Shown piece after piece: positions 1 through 11,280 of a DNA stretch of 64,000 nucleotides. The translations under genes and the position numbers were made by a program. How positions within the stretch are numbered: position 1 is the first letter of the stretch; each line of letters begins with the position of its first letter. The notes beneath the pieces were generated by a model. That model was not told the origin of the DNA, did no database searches, and was given only the letters and a program-made list of their open reading frames with translations. The stretch comes from Symsagittifera roscoffensis (taxonomy: Eukaryota; Xenacoelomorpha; Acoela; Convolutidae), in contig NC_087068.1 of NCBI RefSeq assembly GCF_963678635.1, positions 41,067,649 to 41,131,648 of the forward strand, written 5' to 3'.

Positions 1-1
1 C

Positions 2-283
2 CTTAACTGGGAAAAGGCAAAACACGCATGTAAAGATCATAAAAACCTCACACAGCCACCTTTGGCGGCTGAAATCATGCACGACTTGCAACAATGGTTG
101 GAGGATGAAGTTTCGATCAACCAACGACAACAACTACAACTGCAACCAATTGGAGCCGACAAGACAACAAAACCAACATCAGGTGTGAAACGCAGACGCA
201 TCGTTGCAATAAAAATAGATAAAATAAACAATAGGTATAAGGAATACAATCATCCACCGACAAAAACATTAGCAAACGACTAG
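2..283 (+). pseudogene. Open frame from the 3' part of a truncated LTR element (partial at window edge)
   Basis: The frame is open from the first bases of the window to a TAG at 281-283, so its start lies outside. It encodes about 93 residues rich in Gln, Lys and Arg, with no domain I recognise. It precedes two further plus-strand open frames (328-672 and 703-1374) and a polypurine tract plus LTR-like sequence (1458-1699). I therefore read it as part of the internal region of a retrotransposon whose 5' part is outside the window. It could instead be unrelated chance coding; I see no conserved motif. Confidence 0.35.
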
Positions 284-327
284 AACAAGTGGCAAGGAAA
301 ACGATCCGAGTGGCTACTAAAAGATAG

Positions 328-672
328 CAAAACATTCCAACAAAAATAAAAAACAAACGACGGGAAAACTTTAACTTACACGCCACATACAGCATCGGTA
401 CAGGCATTCTGAAAAAACCTAGACTTTTAAGAAATAGTGGGGTTGCTTTTGTAATTAATCCTTTAATCTACGGACCGTGTCGACCTTCACGGTTATGTGA
501 CTACGTAGCTTACAAATCCGCAAGGAGATCAGGACCTTGTCTTCGTTTTTTAGACATCGAAGACCCGACGGCGCCTCAGTATAAAATGTTCCGGGAGGAT
601 GAACAAACAGGGCTGACAAGAAAGTTGACAAGACAGGAACAAACAACGCTACAGGAGCAGAGCAACAAATAA
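328..672 (+). pseudogene. Open frame without ATG start, second piece of the truncated LTR element
   Basis: This 114-codon open frame lies between a TAG at 325-327 and a TAA at 670-672. It has no early ATG; the first is near residue 86. The middle contains a Gly/Pro/Cys/Arg-rich stretch (IYGPCRPSRLCDYVAY) of protein-like composition. It sits in a different frame from the piece at 2-283, which suggests a decayed coding region with a frameshift. No family was recognised. Assignment to the retroelement rests on strand and position only. Confidence 0.3.
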
Positions 673-702
673 ACCAGCCCAACCAAATGGCGGCACAAGC
701 CA

Positions 703-1374
703 ATGGGGAAGAGAACATGCGGACGTCCGTGCGACAAACCGCGAGGAACGAGTCTATCCTCATTGGAGAAAAGCACGAAAAGTCAGACCCCAACTAAGGA
801 AACAACCATCCATAGTGACACGGAGAGCAACTGGTCTTCAAATTCAGAAGCGGCCAAACCATCGTCCAAAAGGGTCAACCAAAAGAAAACACCGCCAGCA
901 TCAACTTCATTTAACATGGCACCAACGAGACGCTCTATTCGCCAACGTCACTCAACCTTGGCTGAAGCTTTTGGGGATCCCATCCCAATAAATACCATCG
1001 AAGAATCAATCACACACAAAAAGACGGTGAAATTCAACATTGATTCGCCACCAGATCATATGAACTCACCGACAAAACCAAGCCTCAAATCGCTCATTCA
1101 GGAAATGGGCTTCACGGACAAAACACACGAGTATCAGACGTGTATGAATTTTCGTGAGGCGATCAGCCCGAAAAACAAGGTCAAACAAACGGAAGAAATT
1201 ATCGACCTCATTTCGTCAGATGAAAGCCCGAACAAAATGGTCATTTTATGTATTGAAAACAAGAAAAGCAGCAATGAAGCGGACAACACCACAAACAATG
1301 ATGCCACACAAAAGGAACACGATAAACTAGAAGATGATAACAACAATCAAGAAGCAGAAGAAACGGAAAAATAG
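703..1374 (+). CDS. Unknown 223-residue hydrophilic protein, last ORF of the truncated LTR element
   Basis: ATG at 703 and TAG at 1372-1374. The product is highly charged and probably disordered: Ser/Thr/Lys-rich at the N-terminus, a basic TRRSIRQRH stretch near residue 75, and an acidic Asn/Glu/Asp-rich C-terminus. There are no transmembrane segments. The stop lies 83 bases before a polypurine tract, so this is the 3'-most ORF of an LTR element, where env or accessory ORFs usually sit. Its length and complexity make chance unlikely, but I recognise no domain. Confidence 0.45.
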   Translation: MGKRTCGRPCDKPRGTSLSSLEKSTKSQTPTKETTIHSDTESNWSSNSEAAKPSSKRVNQKKTPPASTSFNMAPTRRSIRQRHSTLAEAFGDPIPINTIEESITHKKTVKFNIDSPPDHMNSPTKPSLKSLIQEMGFTDKTHEYQTCMNFREAISPKNKVKQTEEIIDLISSDESPNKMVILCIENKKSSNEADNTTNNDATQKEHDKLEDDNNNQEAEETEK

Positions 1375-1457
1375 CGAACAATAGGCAAGAGGAAGAAAAT
1401 GCACAAACAGTCCTGAAGGGACTCTAAAACTCAAAATTGAAAACTTTTAAATTTCCT

Positions 1458-1699
1458 GAGAAGGGGAGTGTCATCCGGTACGGGTCGATAAATGTATCAA
1501 CGTTGCTATTTAATAATTTGATGAACATATTTATATATATTGTTTGGTCAGTTGACCTTGGTACGGCTGCATGCCGACTTAAGTCCTGGAGCAAGACTCT
1601 GACAATAATTTATGTTTCTGAACAACAGCTGTTTTGTCCAATTCACATAAAGACTACGTTTATCAATCCGTTCGGATTCATTATACTCACGCTCATACA
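1458..1699 (+). repeat. Polypurine tract and candidate 3' LTR (TG...CA, about 231 bp)
   Basis: A purine run (GAGAAGGGGAG, 1458-1468) is followed directly by TGTCATCCGG at 1469, and the segment can end at ...CATACA at 1699. This gives TG/CA ends as in LTRs. It contains a TATA-like run near 1528-1542. The matching 5' LTR would lie upstream of the window, so the LTR call rests on the polypurine tract, the termini and the upstream ORFs. The exact right end is uncertain. Confidence 0.5.
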
Positions 1700-3743
1700 T
1701 TGAGGTATGACAATGAGGTTATGATTATTGTCAGTAACTTTTTTTTGCATTCTGAAAAGACCAAAAATAAGCCCTGCTTCATAGATGGTTAAATTCGGAA
1801 CTGGGATTTTAGTTCATAAATGAATTCATCTATAATAATTCCCTTAAATCATTGATATTTCAGATATGGTCATGGAAAAGCGGACGCTAAACAGACCCTG
1901 AACCAATATTGTCAAAATAAGATTTTTCTCAAATTTTTTTTGAAGGCTGGCCAAGTAGAGGATGGTCATTTTTTTTCGAAAGGCGTCATGGGTAACATTA
2001 TATATTGGTGTCTATAACCGCTATAGAGTCAAAATATAGCATTGAAAATCACATTAAAGGCACACATTTTGATTTGAAATCAAAATCGAGCACTGTGTTA
2101 GTGCTATACGTCACAGCCGTTAATCCGTCTTCGAGACAAGAAATTGGGCCGAGTACAAATTTGAAACGTATTAAGTTTTTTTTCGCCAGCATTTGAGATT
2201 AGTGAAAAAAATCGATAATAATGAATTTTCGCGGTCTAAAGTATTGTCAATATTATCGATTCTCATGCTACGCTCAGACAAAATTGGACTGAAAAAAGAT
2301 TTAAATTCATTTTTACCCGCAAATAATGCATTACAATTAGTTTGAAATCCGTTAATTTGAAATTATAAAATAAGTAGAAAATCACACTAAAATGGATTGT
2401 TTCCCACTTTATTATTGTTTGGCGTCATGCAAGAAGTTCTGCAATTACCAAATGAATAATGCGGAAATTTTGTAAATCGAGTCTACGGCCTACTCTTAAA
2501 CCTAAACTTTCTCAAATCGCAAAAAGAGAAACTTTCAATGCATAATTTGAAACATGGACCGCCACCATCATCTACTGTTATTGCAGTACGCCTTAAAATC
2601 TTTTGTTTCATCAAATCTACTACTACTACTACTACTACTACAACTCTATCATCATCATCTTAAGCCGCTCATCCTAATACGCCCTTCCCTGTTTGACTTA
2701 CCCGAAGGAGTAGACACTACCCTATCCAAAAAATACACTTTTAAAGCTTTAGTAAACGGAGTTCTTTTATCAATAACGATTTTAAAATGCTTAAAATGAG
2801 TTAGACAAGCCAGGTCAGTTTCACTGCCCCCGATATTTCTGGGTTCCTTTGGTTCTACTTGGAAAAACCTATCCCAACTGATTGAACTGTGTTGACCCCA
2901 CGATCTCCCGAAAAGCTCCCACTGTATTCCCCGTTTTATTTTCCACGTGTTGACAGTTCGAAGAACACCACTTTTCTAACCGCAATAGACTTGACGTTTT
3001 GTCCGAGCGAAATTGCGATGTTTCTGGCGCTTGGTTTCTGGGGCTTGCCCGCATACTGGGGGCTAAAATTTGCAGCACCCTGAGGTTTTATTGATCATCA
3101 AAAGTTTTCAAATATTCGCTGAAAAGGTTCACTTGCTCTTTTTGATTGGTTGTAACAACACCAAGCAACCAAATACTGGGACCAGAAATAGTTTAACAAT
3201 TTCTATCTCTGAACTTTGGTCAATCATTCAAATTCAAGCTTAAATCATTTCAGAACAATTAAACTTCACCACATTTCGGCTCCAAACGAGTCATGACCAC
3301 TTTCAGTTTTGTATGTTTGAGTTTAAACATTGCAATTTTGCCATCTGCGCTCAATTCGCTCAAGCCTGAAAACTTACACGTTCGATCTAACAAATTCGTT
3401 TACTCAATTTCATTTTCAAATTCGAAATAGCCATTGCAGTCCACCAAGCATCTGATTCGCGAGTTTGAACCACAAATTAACAAAAATATTGTTGTTCTTT
3501 TTTTTTCAAGTGAGCATTAGACCGTTTTCGCAAAACAAAAGGTCCAGCAGTCGTTGGACTCTTTGGGGGAAGTTGCTGGTATGCCCCCTAGCAGGGTTTA
3601 CGCATATTTTGCAGTAACTTTTTGATTGAAGCAGCGTTTTGCTTTCGCCATCCAACATTTCAAACCGAGAAAAAAATAAAATCTCTTGAATTGCGTCAAG
3701 CTCATTTGAAAAAAATTGTGCTAAAGATTTCTATCTTTATAGA
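1700..3743. other. Intergenic DNA, no gene recognised
   Basis: AT-rich sequence between the truncated LTR element and the GST start codon. It holds a trinucleotide microsatellite (2617-2660). Short ORFs at 2554-2799 and 2889-3083 have no recognisable domains; the first is largely created by the microsatellite. I see no clear promoter elements for the GST gene apart from general AT-richness. Confidence 0.5.
2617..2660 (+). repeat. Trinucleotide microsatellite (CTA)n followed by (ATC)n
   Basis: About eight CTA/TAC units at 2617-2641 are followed by a short ATC run ending near 2660. On the plus strand it reads as a poly-leucine and histidine stretch, which explains a spurious ORF there. Confidence 0.85.
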
Positions 3744-4224
3744 ATGTCGATTAAGCTTACCTACTTTCCTGGAAAAGGCGCCGCCGAATTGACGCGGTAC
3801 ATCCTTGCGTACGGTGGGCAAGACTTCGAAGACAACCGAATCACTGGGGATATTTGGGCGACTCTGAAACCGAAGACACCTCTTGGCTCTGTGCCAGTGG
3901 TGACGCTGGAAAGTGGGAATGAGTACAGCCAGTCTATAGCTGTGGCGAGATATTTCGCCAATAAGGGATCAATTGAACTACACTCATTCAGGCTTCCTTA
4001 AAAATGAGGCTCCTTCAGATTAAGTCAAAAGCTGTTAGTGAAACCTTGTTCGGTTGAAAAATTCAATAAGTATTCAAAAACAGCATTTAGGCGAAGCGCA
4101 GAAAATAAATTGGCGTAATGAGTCAAAACAAACTAATTTGAACTTTTTTGAACCCAGCTTTCGAGAAGAGATTAATGCTGAACTCGCCTCTGAAACTAAA
4201 AACATACTTACCTCCAGCGGATTT

Positions 4225-4256
<32 letters not shown>

Positions 4257-5939
4257 GGATGCTCTTTTTCTCAGGGATTTGATCCCCTGCCTACCCCAAG
4301 GATCCCCCTTTGTACTATTTTGAGATATCTTTTTTGGCTGACTGAACCTTGAATTTTTCTAAAGGCGCCTTTGGCTCCGTAATATAATAATTTTGAATGG
4401 GGAGCGTTTTTTTAAAAAAAATTGCCTGCGGCGCAGAAAGTTCGGTCCAAATGGGGTCTTTATAGTGATTTGGGAGGGCTCATATTATCAATTTTGTCGA
4501 CCTAAAAAAAGGTCGACAAAATTTGCAAAATTTTTTGAAAAACCGCCCTCTCCCCTCAAGAAAAACCTAGATACACCCCTGTTACTTACTATGTTAAAAT
4601 GATCAATCATGCAATTTTAACCCGTGCAACCCGTTCAAAACTTTGCAAAGGCGCCTTAATAAATGTTCAGTTGAATGGCCAGAGATAAATGTCCTCATAA
4701 GATTGTAGCGAAGTTCGATACCCAACTCTGGTTCGAAAACCAGCTCTGATAAGACTAACTTTCGTCAGATGGGGGGACTTCTTTTTTATCTTCGAGGAAC
4801 TAAGACATATTTTGGGTAAGGTGGGGAGCCAGAAGTTCAACTGACCCTGTAATACAGTTTGGAATAACTGGTAAAACAGAGGAGGAAAAACTACATTCTG
4901 ATATGATTGTGGACTTGATGAGAATTGACATCATGCCTCTCTTTGTGAAGATCTACTTCCAAAAAGACGAAGAGACGAAGAAGACGATGACTGAAGAATG
5001 CAAGGCGAAGACTCTGACTTGGCTGAACAAATTGGAATCGGGATTGGTCAAAGGAGAGGCATCTTTTCTCGGTAAGGGCTCCGCATAAAAAAGTTGCCCT
5101 ACGCTTTTAAAAAGCTGCCCTAAACGGTAGTTGCGTCTCAAAATTGTACTCTAATTGTTGAACCTAATTTTTTGAGACCTTCTATTGTTTTGTCAGGAAA
5201 ATTTGTGTTTTTTTGGCGGTTCCAAAATGCTTGGAAATTAAAAATTGGTTGACATTATGAAACATAAGCATATGATTTTTCATAAGCTTTTTTTTGACAT
5301 TACCTATGTTTGAAAGCTAGATCTCCCTATGAAAGCTACTTTTAACATAAATTATTAATCGAAGCAAGTGGAAAAAGGCGGGAAACACTAAAAAATTAAA
5401 GCAAACTAAATCTTCTAGACTGATTGAATGCGCATACAAAAACAGTTAAGAAACAGGTGTGTTTGCTTCAACCCAAAGCCACTCAGATACAGTTCTTCTG
5501 TCCACCAAATCTTCTAGAATTTTTTCTTTACCGCCCACTAAAAATTTTATAAAACTGTTCATTTTTTTTCAATTGGTATGAATCTTAGCACGGTAACCTT
5601 TGCCCAAATTCCTAACAGATTTGGATTTTAATCCACAGTTAGGTAGAAATACCCGAAAGTGACTGGTTAAACCAAAATGATATACATTTTTATATTTGGT
5701 GACGATGGATGAGTTGAAAAAAAAAACTCACACATCTTCAATGAACTTTGGCTTCTGTTCCAGAGAGTGGTTTCTCCTGGGCAGACATAGCCCTGTTCTG
5801 TCTGGTGAATGACCAGTTCCCCCTCATCCAGATGGACCTGGGAAGCGACTTTCCCAAACTCACTGCTATCGTCGACAAAGTAAAGTCAGATCCCAAAATT
5901 GCAGCCTGGATCGAGAAACGACCTGTGACACCAATGTGA
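3744..5939 (+). CDS. GSTS: Sigma-class glutathione S-transferase (prostaglandin D synthase-like), 3 exons
   Basis: Exons 3744-3965, 4858-5071 and 5764-5939 (TGA) give 203 residues, the usual length for cytosolic sigma GSTs. Exon 1 is the thioredoxin-like domain: catalytic Tyr at residue 7 (KLTYFPGKGAAELTRYILAY), the GSVPVV cis-Pro region and the glutathione-contacting SQS before IAVARYFANK. Exons 2 and 3 form the all-helical domain, including the typical DMIVDLMRID helix start and the FSWADIALF segment. Family role: cytosolic conjugation of glutathione to electrophiles, or prostaglandin H2 to D2 isomerisation in hPGDS-type members; substrate cannot be told here. Intron 2 is GT-AG, phase 1. 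Intron 1 (3966-4857, phase 0) ends in AG but begins GGATCA, a non-canonical donor, and contains a MITE. The ATG is the only sensible start. Confidence 0.93.
4215..4581 (-). mobile_element. hAT-like MITE, copy 1 (in GST intron 1)
   Basis: The minus strand matches the repeats at 13992-14401 and about 20640-21040. It has terminal inverted repeats of the CAG(N)GGCGGAT-type: CAGCGGAT at 4215 and CCTAG...CACCCCTG ending at 4581. It contains a perfect internal hairpin built on GTCGACC/GGTCGAC (about 4494-4518), which is decayed in the other copies. It also carries a T13 run followed by a G20 run at 4235-4254. No coding capacity. Flanks share a TTAC-like sequence, but no exact 8-bp duplication is visible. 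Confidence 0.7.
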
Positions 5940-6129
5940 ACAGAATGATTATGAAAATGACAACTCTACTAGTTGATCAACTAGTTATTATGACCTTTGA
6001 CAAAGCGATGCTCAATTATGGATTTAATTTGAAAACTTCCCAAAATAGAAGATATACTTTAGAATGAAGGGATTAAAGCTTATCCATAAAGGATTTCCGA
6101 TACTTAACCCTTGGATATATTGCCAACCT
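5940..6129. other. GST 3' flank
   Basis: Short AT-rich stretch after the GST stop codon. It contains the palindrome ACTAGTTGATCAACTAGT (about 5968-5985). No clear polyadenylation signal was singled out. Confidence 0.4.
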
Positions 6130-6734
6130 TGTCACCTAAATACCTAAATGACGTTATCAATTAATTTTGCCTGACTGTCCTTGAAAAACCCCAATAACAA
6201 CGTTCTCCCAAAACTTTTACATGCAACATAAAATTTTGATTGCTTTTTTCTCTTTGGTTTATCAGCTGAGCTCAAAGTGCCTTTAGTTGAATTAAAAGGT
6301 AATTGAATTAAATTGAAAATTTGAAACCTCAAGTCAACAATCAACACCTTGAACAACTTTCATACAATTTTCAATCATGGAAAAAAATTTAACATACAGT
6401 TTCGTACAATTCCATGCATACAAAAATGAATGAAAACTCTACGATAAGCAATTACGAGGTCAAACTGTGCATTCTGTGCATTGTAAACGGAATCTGCAAC
6501 AGGTCAAAATCAGATTTGTCGCGGAATCTGTAATATTTCTACATTTATTTGATCTTCTATGCTGTTTTGGATTCCACGAACAAAAACATAAAATATTGTA
6601 CCTCTAATAATTGCTCGAAAATTAGGCAAATTTCCTGAATACGCAACTGTATTTGCAAAATCCAGAACAGTTTGTGGAATCCACAAACAAATAATAAGAC
6701 ATATGTGTAGTAACATTGAGCTGTTTCGGAATCC

Positions 6735-6890
6735 GCAACTGTAAGCGGAATCCGCAAATTGTAAGTGGAATCCGCAAATTGTAAGTGGACTCCGCATTTT
6801 GTTTGCGGATTCCACTTATATTTGCGGATTCTACTTACATTTTGCGGATTCCACTTACGTTTTGCAGAATCTACTTACAGTTGCGGAATC
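6735..6890. repeat. Inverted array of about 20-bp units (palindromic)
   Basis: The left side has head-to-tail units of the form GCAAATTGTAAGTGGAATCC. At about 6803 the orientation flips, and the right side carries the reverse complement (TTTGCGGATTCCACTTACAT-type units) about four times. The result is a palindrome of about 150 bp made of short tandem units. Similar arrays occur at 11185-11280 plus 11935-12060, and fragments occur near 60660-60780. Confidence 0.8.
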
Positions 6891-8607
6891 CCGAAAAACT
6901 AGCTACATTTGTTGGTGCGGAATCCGCAACAAAACAAATGTGCCGACAAAATTTACGTTACAGCTATTTGTACGCGGAATTCACGAAACATTTCTAAACT
7001 AGAATCCACTTACTTTTTGGAATATATTTAAAGATTTGTATCTGGAATTCAGAAACATACAGACACAAACTTGTGCGCTTATCCAGTGCACAGGTTGGCC
7101 TCGTAATGAGCATTTTTTCACATATGGAAATTGTATGGTTACCAGTTTTTGATAAAGAAAAATTCTGATTTTGATTTTGATTTATGCGGGTGAGCATACA
7201 AATGATTTCGCATCAAAATTTGAAAAATTTAAGAACATTCCCTTGAACAAATAAACTTCCACTTTTTCTAAAATTTTCTAGACTTAAAAAAAGCTTGTCA
7301 TAGAAACTGTATACTTGAAAAATCTTTTATTGGCATCTTTTCAATGCACTCATTAAACGGAAATGTGAAATGAGGAGTTTTATTGTTTGGAGGTCAACCC
7401 GAGTAAAAAAAACTTGGCTTCGATGAGGGCCTGCAGCTCGTAGCACACCATAATTCAAGCAAAAAGCCAACAGATACAAGGGATCAGGTACAGATCAAGA
7501 ATTACCTGAAGGAGCAACTGTACAATATACACCCATTGATTAAAAGGGGACATAACTTGGATTTTTCAGAAATAATTTAGGGTATAGAATTGTGAAATAA
7601 ATTAATAGAGAAAATTGAATAAAAATACATGATTTTAGATCATCAACAGCATTCAAACGCAATCCCATGAGGATTGTGAAAAGTAGTTTTTTGTGCGTTT
7701 CATCTTTTATCTTTTAACCTTATTTACTTTTAGAAATAATGCATGCTGGGGAGCAAATTTGTAGGTAGGTCACTTACGGGGGGTGGATCGTTAATCCTAT
7801 GTTGATCGAACAGTCGGTTTTTCTACTAGAAACTTAGAATTTTTGACTTTATTGAGAGCATTTTAACAAAAAATTTATCTTCCGCTCTTTTGATTAATTG
7901 ACAACTAATTTGAGGATCGAAATTTCTAACATTAAAGTTCAGAAAAAGAAGATATAAAATTAAATATTTTTTGCCAGTAAGAACTTTCTTAAAACTGACA
8001 CGCTTGTCACCTAAATCACGTTATCAGTTTAATTGAAAACCCTCAATAACAGCATTCTCCCGAAACCTTTTTTTGCAACATAAAAAAATTGCTAATATTT
8101 TTCACTTAGACTTATCAGGTATCTCAGAAAGGGTATTTAGTTGAATTAAAACCAGCGAAAATGTTGAAAAAGTGAGACCTCGAGTCAACAACTTAAACAA
8201 ATTCTTAATTGATGTGCTTGACTTATTGCTCCCCAGCCCGAGCAAAAATGCTTGTCATACAATATTCAAAAATGGAAAATTGGAAAAATGTTTATCGAAC
8301 AATTTTGTACTATTCCATGCGTACAGATAATGTAAAAAAAACTCTACCGTAAAATTTTAACAAATATATAATTGTACGATAACCAGTTTTTAAAAAAAGA
8401 AAAAAATTGAATTTGGTTTTGATTTTTTTGTTCAATTGTTTAACTGTTCCGTTCTTTTAAGACGTTACTGCTTTGAATAATGACAACTAATTTCAACCGC
8501 CTGATCGAGTTTTCTAATCTTACAGCTCAAAAAAGAAAGAAATACAATTAAATATCTTTTACCAGTAAGATCTCCACTAAAAACAGTTAATTGCTTTTAT
8601 TTCCCAG

Positions 8608-8890
8608 GTCGAGGTGTTCGATTTATGTTTCGACTTTCTCGGTAAATATTCGGTATGATTCAATTTTCTCGACCAAATTTGGTATATTTCGACTTTCTCG
8701 ACCCAACAAAAAACTTTGTTTGACCCACTGCAGGTATGTTTCGACTTTATCGACCAAAGTAGGACATGATTCGACTTTTTCGACCGACGGACCGACATAT
8801 TTTTAGGTTTGTGTGTTCGACCCCGCAGGTAGATATGTTTCGACTTTCTCGACCAAAATTGGGCATGATTCGACTAACTCGTCTTTCTAG
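8608..8890 (+). repeat. Degenerate tandem array of a TTTCGACTTTCTCGACC motif
   Basis: The motif ATGTTTCGACTTTCTCGACC, often followed by a variant ending CATGATTCGACTTTTTCGACC, recurs about six times with variable spacers. It lies inside block A and has no clear counterpart in block B, so it expanded after the duplication or was lost from B. Short ORFs over it are by-products of the repetition. Confidence 0.65.
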
Positions 8891-11280
8891 ACGAACAAAA
8901 AAGCATCCAAAAATTAAATTTGATCCATCTCAAATTCCTTTCAAGCAGCGCGCCTAACTACAAGATGAAGATGTGCATGATTATCTTAATTTTTTAGATC
9001 ACAAAATGTTAGCTTTACTTTGTGCTGGGTTAAAGAAGAAATACACGAGCTCAGTGATTAATCACTTTCTTCGAAAGCCGGAAAATCACGGCTCTTTGTA
9101 TTAAGAGGAAGCCCTGAGTGAATCAGGAGAAAGCTCTGACGAAGCCCATCAGGGGAAAGCCCTTGAAAACTGCCATTTACTTATAGCTTCGTAGGAAATG
9201 AGTTTTTTGAAAAAGAAGAAACAAGAAAAATAGAGAAAAATTAAGATTTTTTTTGTTAGCAATGGCCCACCTCGCCAAAACCAGACTCGCACCTAACCAG
9301 TTATTGCAAAAAAAAGAAAGCCTTGCTTCGTCAGAAAAAAAAGAACTTCGATGTTAAATATTGATCCAGTTCTGATTAACAGCTACCAAAGTGATAACAT
9401 GTTCCTTATACATCGAAAATAGCATGATAACTTCTGATTCCGTACTTGTTGAAAACACGGCGCGTGTTTTTTTTTTGAGTTTGCCTTTTTTGTAAAATTT
9501 GATTTTTTTGAAGCTCATCGAATCCTCTCTGCAACATTTTGTGCCTTCAGGTGAAGCTTATTTAAATTGCAAACTAGTAAGTACTGGCTGGTATCGACTG
9601 ACGATTCTTTTGCAAAATTTTATATGCCGGAAGAGTAAATTGAGATGATGTTTTTTTTCACTTAAGTAAAGTAGTTTTAAGTTTTAATTGCAATATATAA
9701 AGCCTGATAACCAATAGATGAAATTGATCCAAAAAAACAAGCTTCTGACTGAAGCTTAAACATCTGAGATTGGACCTGTAACAATCCTTCTCAACATCTA
9801 GACAGGTGAGAAGAGCAAACTCAAAAATTTGGCGAAAAAGCCAGAAAATAAACTAAAAATTTCGGTAATTTTGCGCACATGAAAAAATTCAACAAAACTA
9901 AAAAACAACCAAGTACAATTTTTTCTCGCCTTGTAGTCGGAACACAGACACCAATGTTGAAAGGAGTACAATGATAAAAATTCTTAAATTTTTCCCACTG
10001 CTTTTCTTGTCCGAAATTGAAAACTAGTAGAACATTTTTGATACTAATGTGAGCTGTTTTCTCAAAATAGTAAAATTAGGTTCTAATATTATCAAGTCCG
10101 GCTGGAAGCAATTTGCAGCACTTGCATTTTAAAATTGAACCATAAAACATTTCAAACTCTCTATCTAAAGACAGAATTTATTTCAAACGTTGTAACTTTT
10201 TGATGAAATGAGATATGTCCAAAGTACACCAGCTAAAAATTCGGCAATTATCTCAAACAAGAAGCGATAAAACTGATACGTTAAACAGGATGTTTTGAAA
10301 AGTTTCGGATCAGTTTTAATACATCTGCGATTCCCCATCTACCTCTCATTTCGAAGTTCCATGTTTTGAAACTGGTTGGATTACCCTCGAAGACGATTTG
10401 TTTTTTTTTGTTGTTTACTTTCAGCTAATTAATTCGCTCGGTGAATGAAATGAACTTACCATTTTCATTTTCAAAAAAAAATTCCGCTTGCTTTCCAATT
10501 TTTTCAGAATCTTCAGATTACAGTTATTTTAAAAAATGACTTTTTAGATAATTCTTTTAGACAAGTTAAAGGGAGATAATTAAAAGAAAGTGCTGAATAT
10601 TTCACCTTCTAGAGGTCATTTGGATCAAAAAATAAACCAAAAGAATCAAAGTAAGGCAAAAAGGGCCGCTGAACAACGGTTCTAAAAATGAAAGTAATTT
10701 GAAAATTATTCGAAACAAATTCAACCTAACTAGCTGGTGAGCGGTTTGGTTTCGACAAAAATAAAAGTACAATCTCATTAGTGGTTACTCGTGATGCCTT
10801 ACCTACACATATCTATTATCAACGAGCGGCAAAGACTTTGTTCAACCTGCAACTTTAATTTTATCCAACCGACTGAATGTTTACAGCTTTGTTACTGGAA
10901 TATAAAATAAAATTTTGGTTCTTTCTTCCATCAAGATGCAGCTGCTGCTGACGTTTTTTACGTGGCGAAACTGTGCATTTTTGTAAATTGTAAACGGATT
11001 CCTCAATAGGCCAAAATCAGGTTTCTTACGATTTCCGCAACATGCTACTTTGCTGTTTTTGATTCCACAAACAAATAGCTAGTCGCTCAAAATGGCTCCA
11101 AAATCAGGCAAATTTGCGGAATTTCTCGAACAGTTTGAGTCCCCAAACAAATAAAAATATAAGTACTAGAGTTGCGCTTTTGCAGAATTCACCACTGTAG
11201 GCGGATTCATCAAATTGTAAGCGGAATTTGCAAAGTGTAAGAGGAATCCGCGTTTTGTTTGCGGCTTCTATTAATTTGGT

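Larger units (their letters stand above)
6130..10955 (+). repeat. Ancient tandem duplication, block A (non-coding)
   Basis: Ordered, same-orientation similarity links this block to 10956-16200. Examples: 7055-7105 with 12210-12260; 7393-7490 with 12527-12620; 7741-7810 with 12795-12880; 9280-9400 with 13627-13730; 9925-10170 with 14758-15000; 10732-10930 with 15941-16150. Identity looks around 70-85 percent with many indels, so the duplication is old. Block A contains its own shorter nested duplication: 6130-6440 resembles 8010-8350, and 7880-8000 resembles 8470-8590. No gene, exon chain or transposase domain was recognised. Confidence 0.7.

Noticed and set aside
2554-2799. 81-codon ORF with poly-Leu and His runs
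   Set aside because: Largely created by the CTA/ATC microsatellite; no conserved domain or partner exon.
2869-3083. Overlapping ORFs on both strands
   Set aside because: Similar-length frames on opposite strands, no domain and no splice context.
4700-4745. GGTTCGAAAACC with a nearby TAGCGAAGTTCG
   Set aside because: B-box-like and A-box-like motifs are only about 22 bases apart, too close for a tRNA gene.
8577-8957. Several overlapping ORFs on both strands
   Set aside because: They follow the TTTCGAC tandem array; the apparent protein repeats are DNA repeats.
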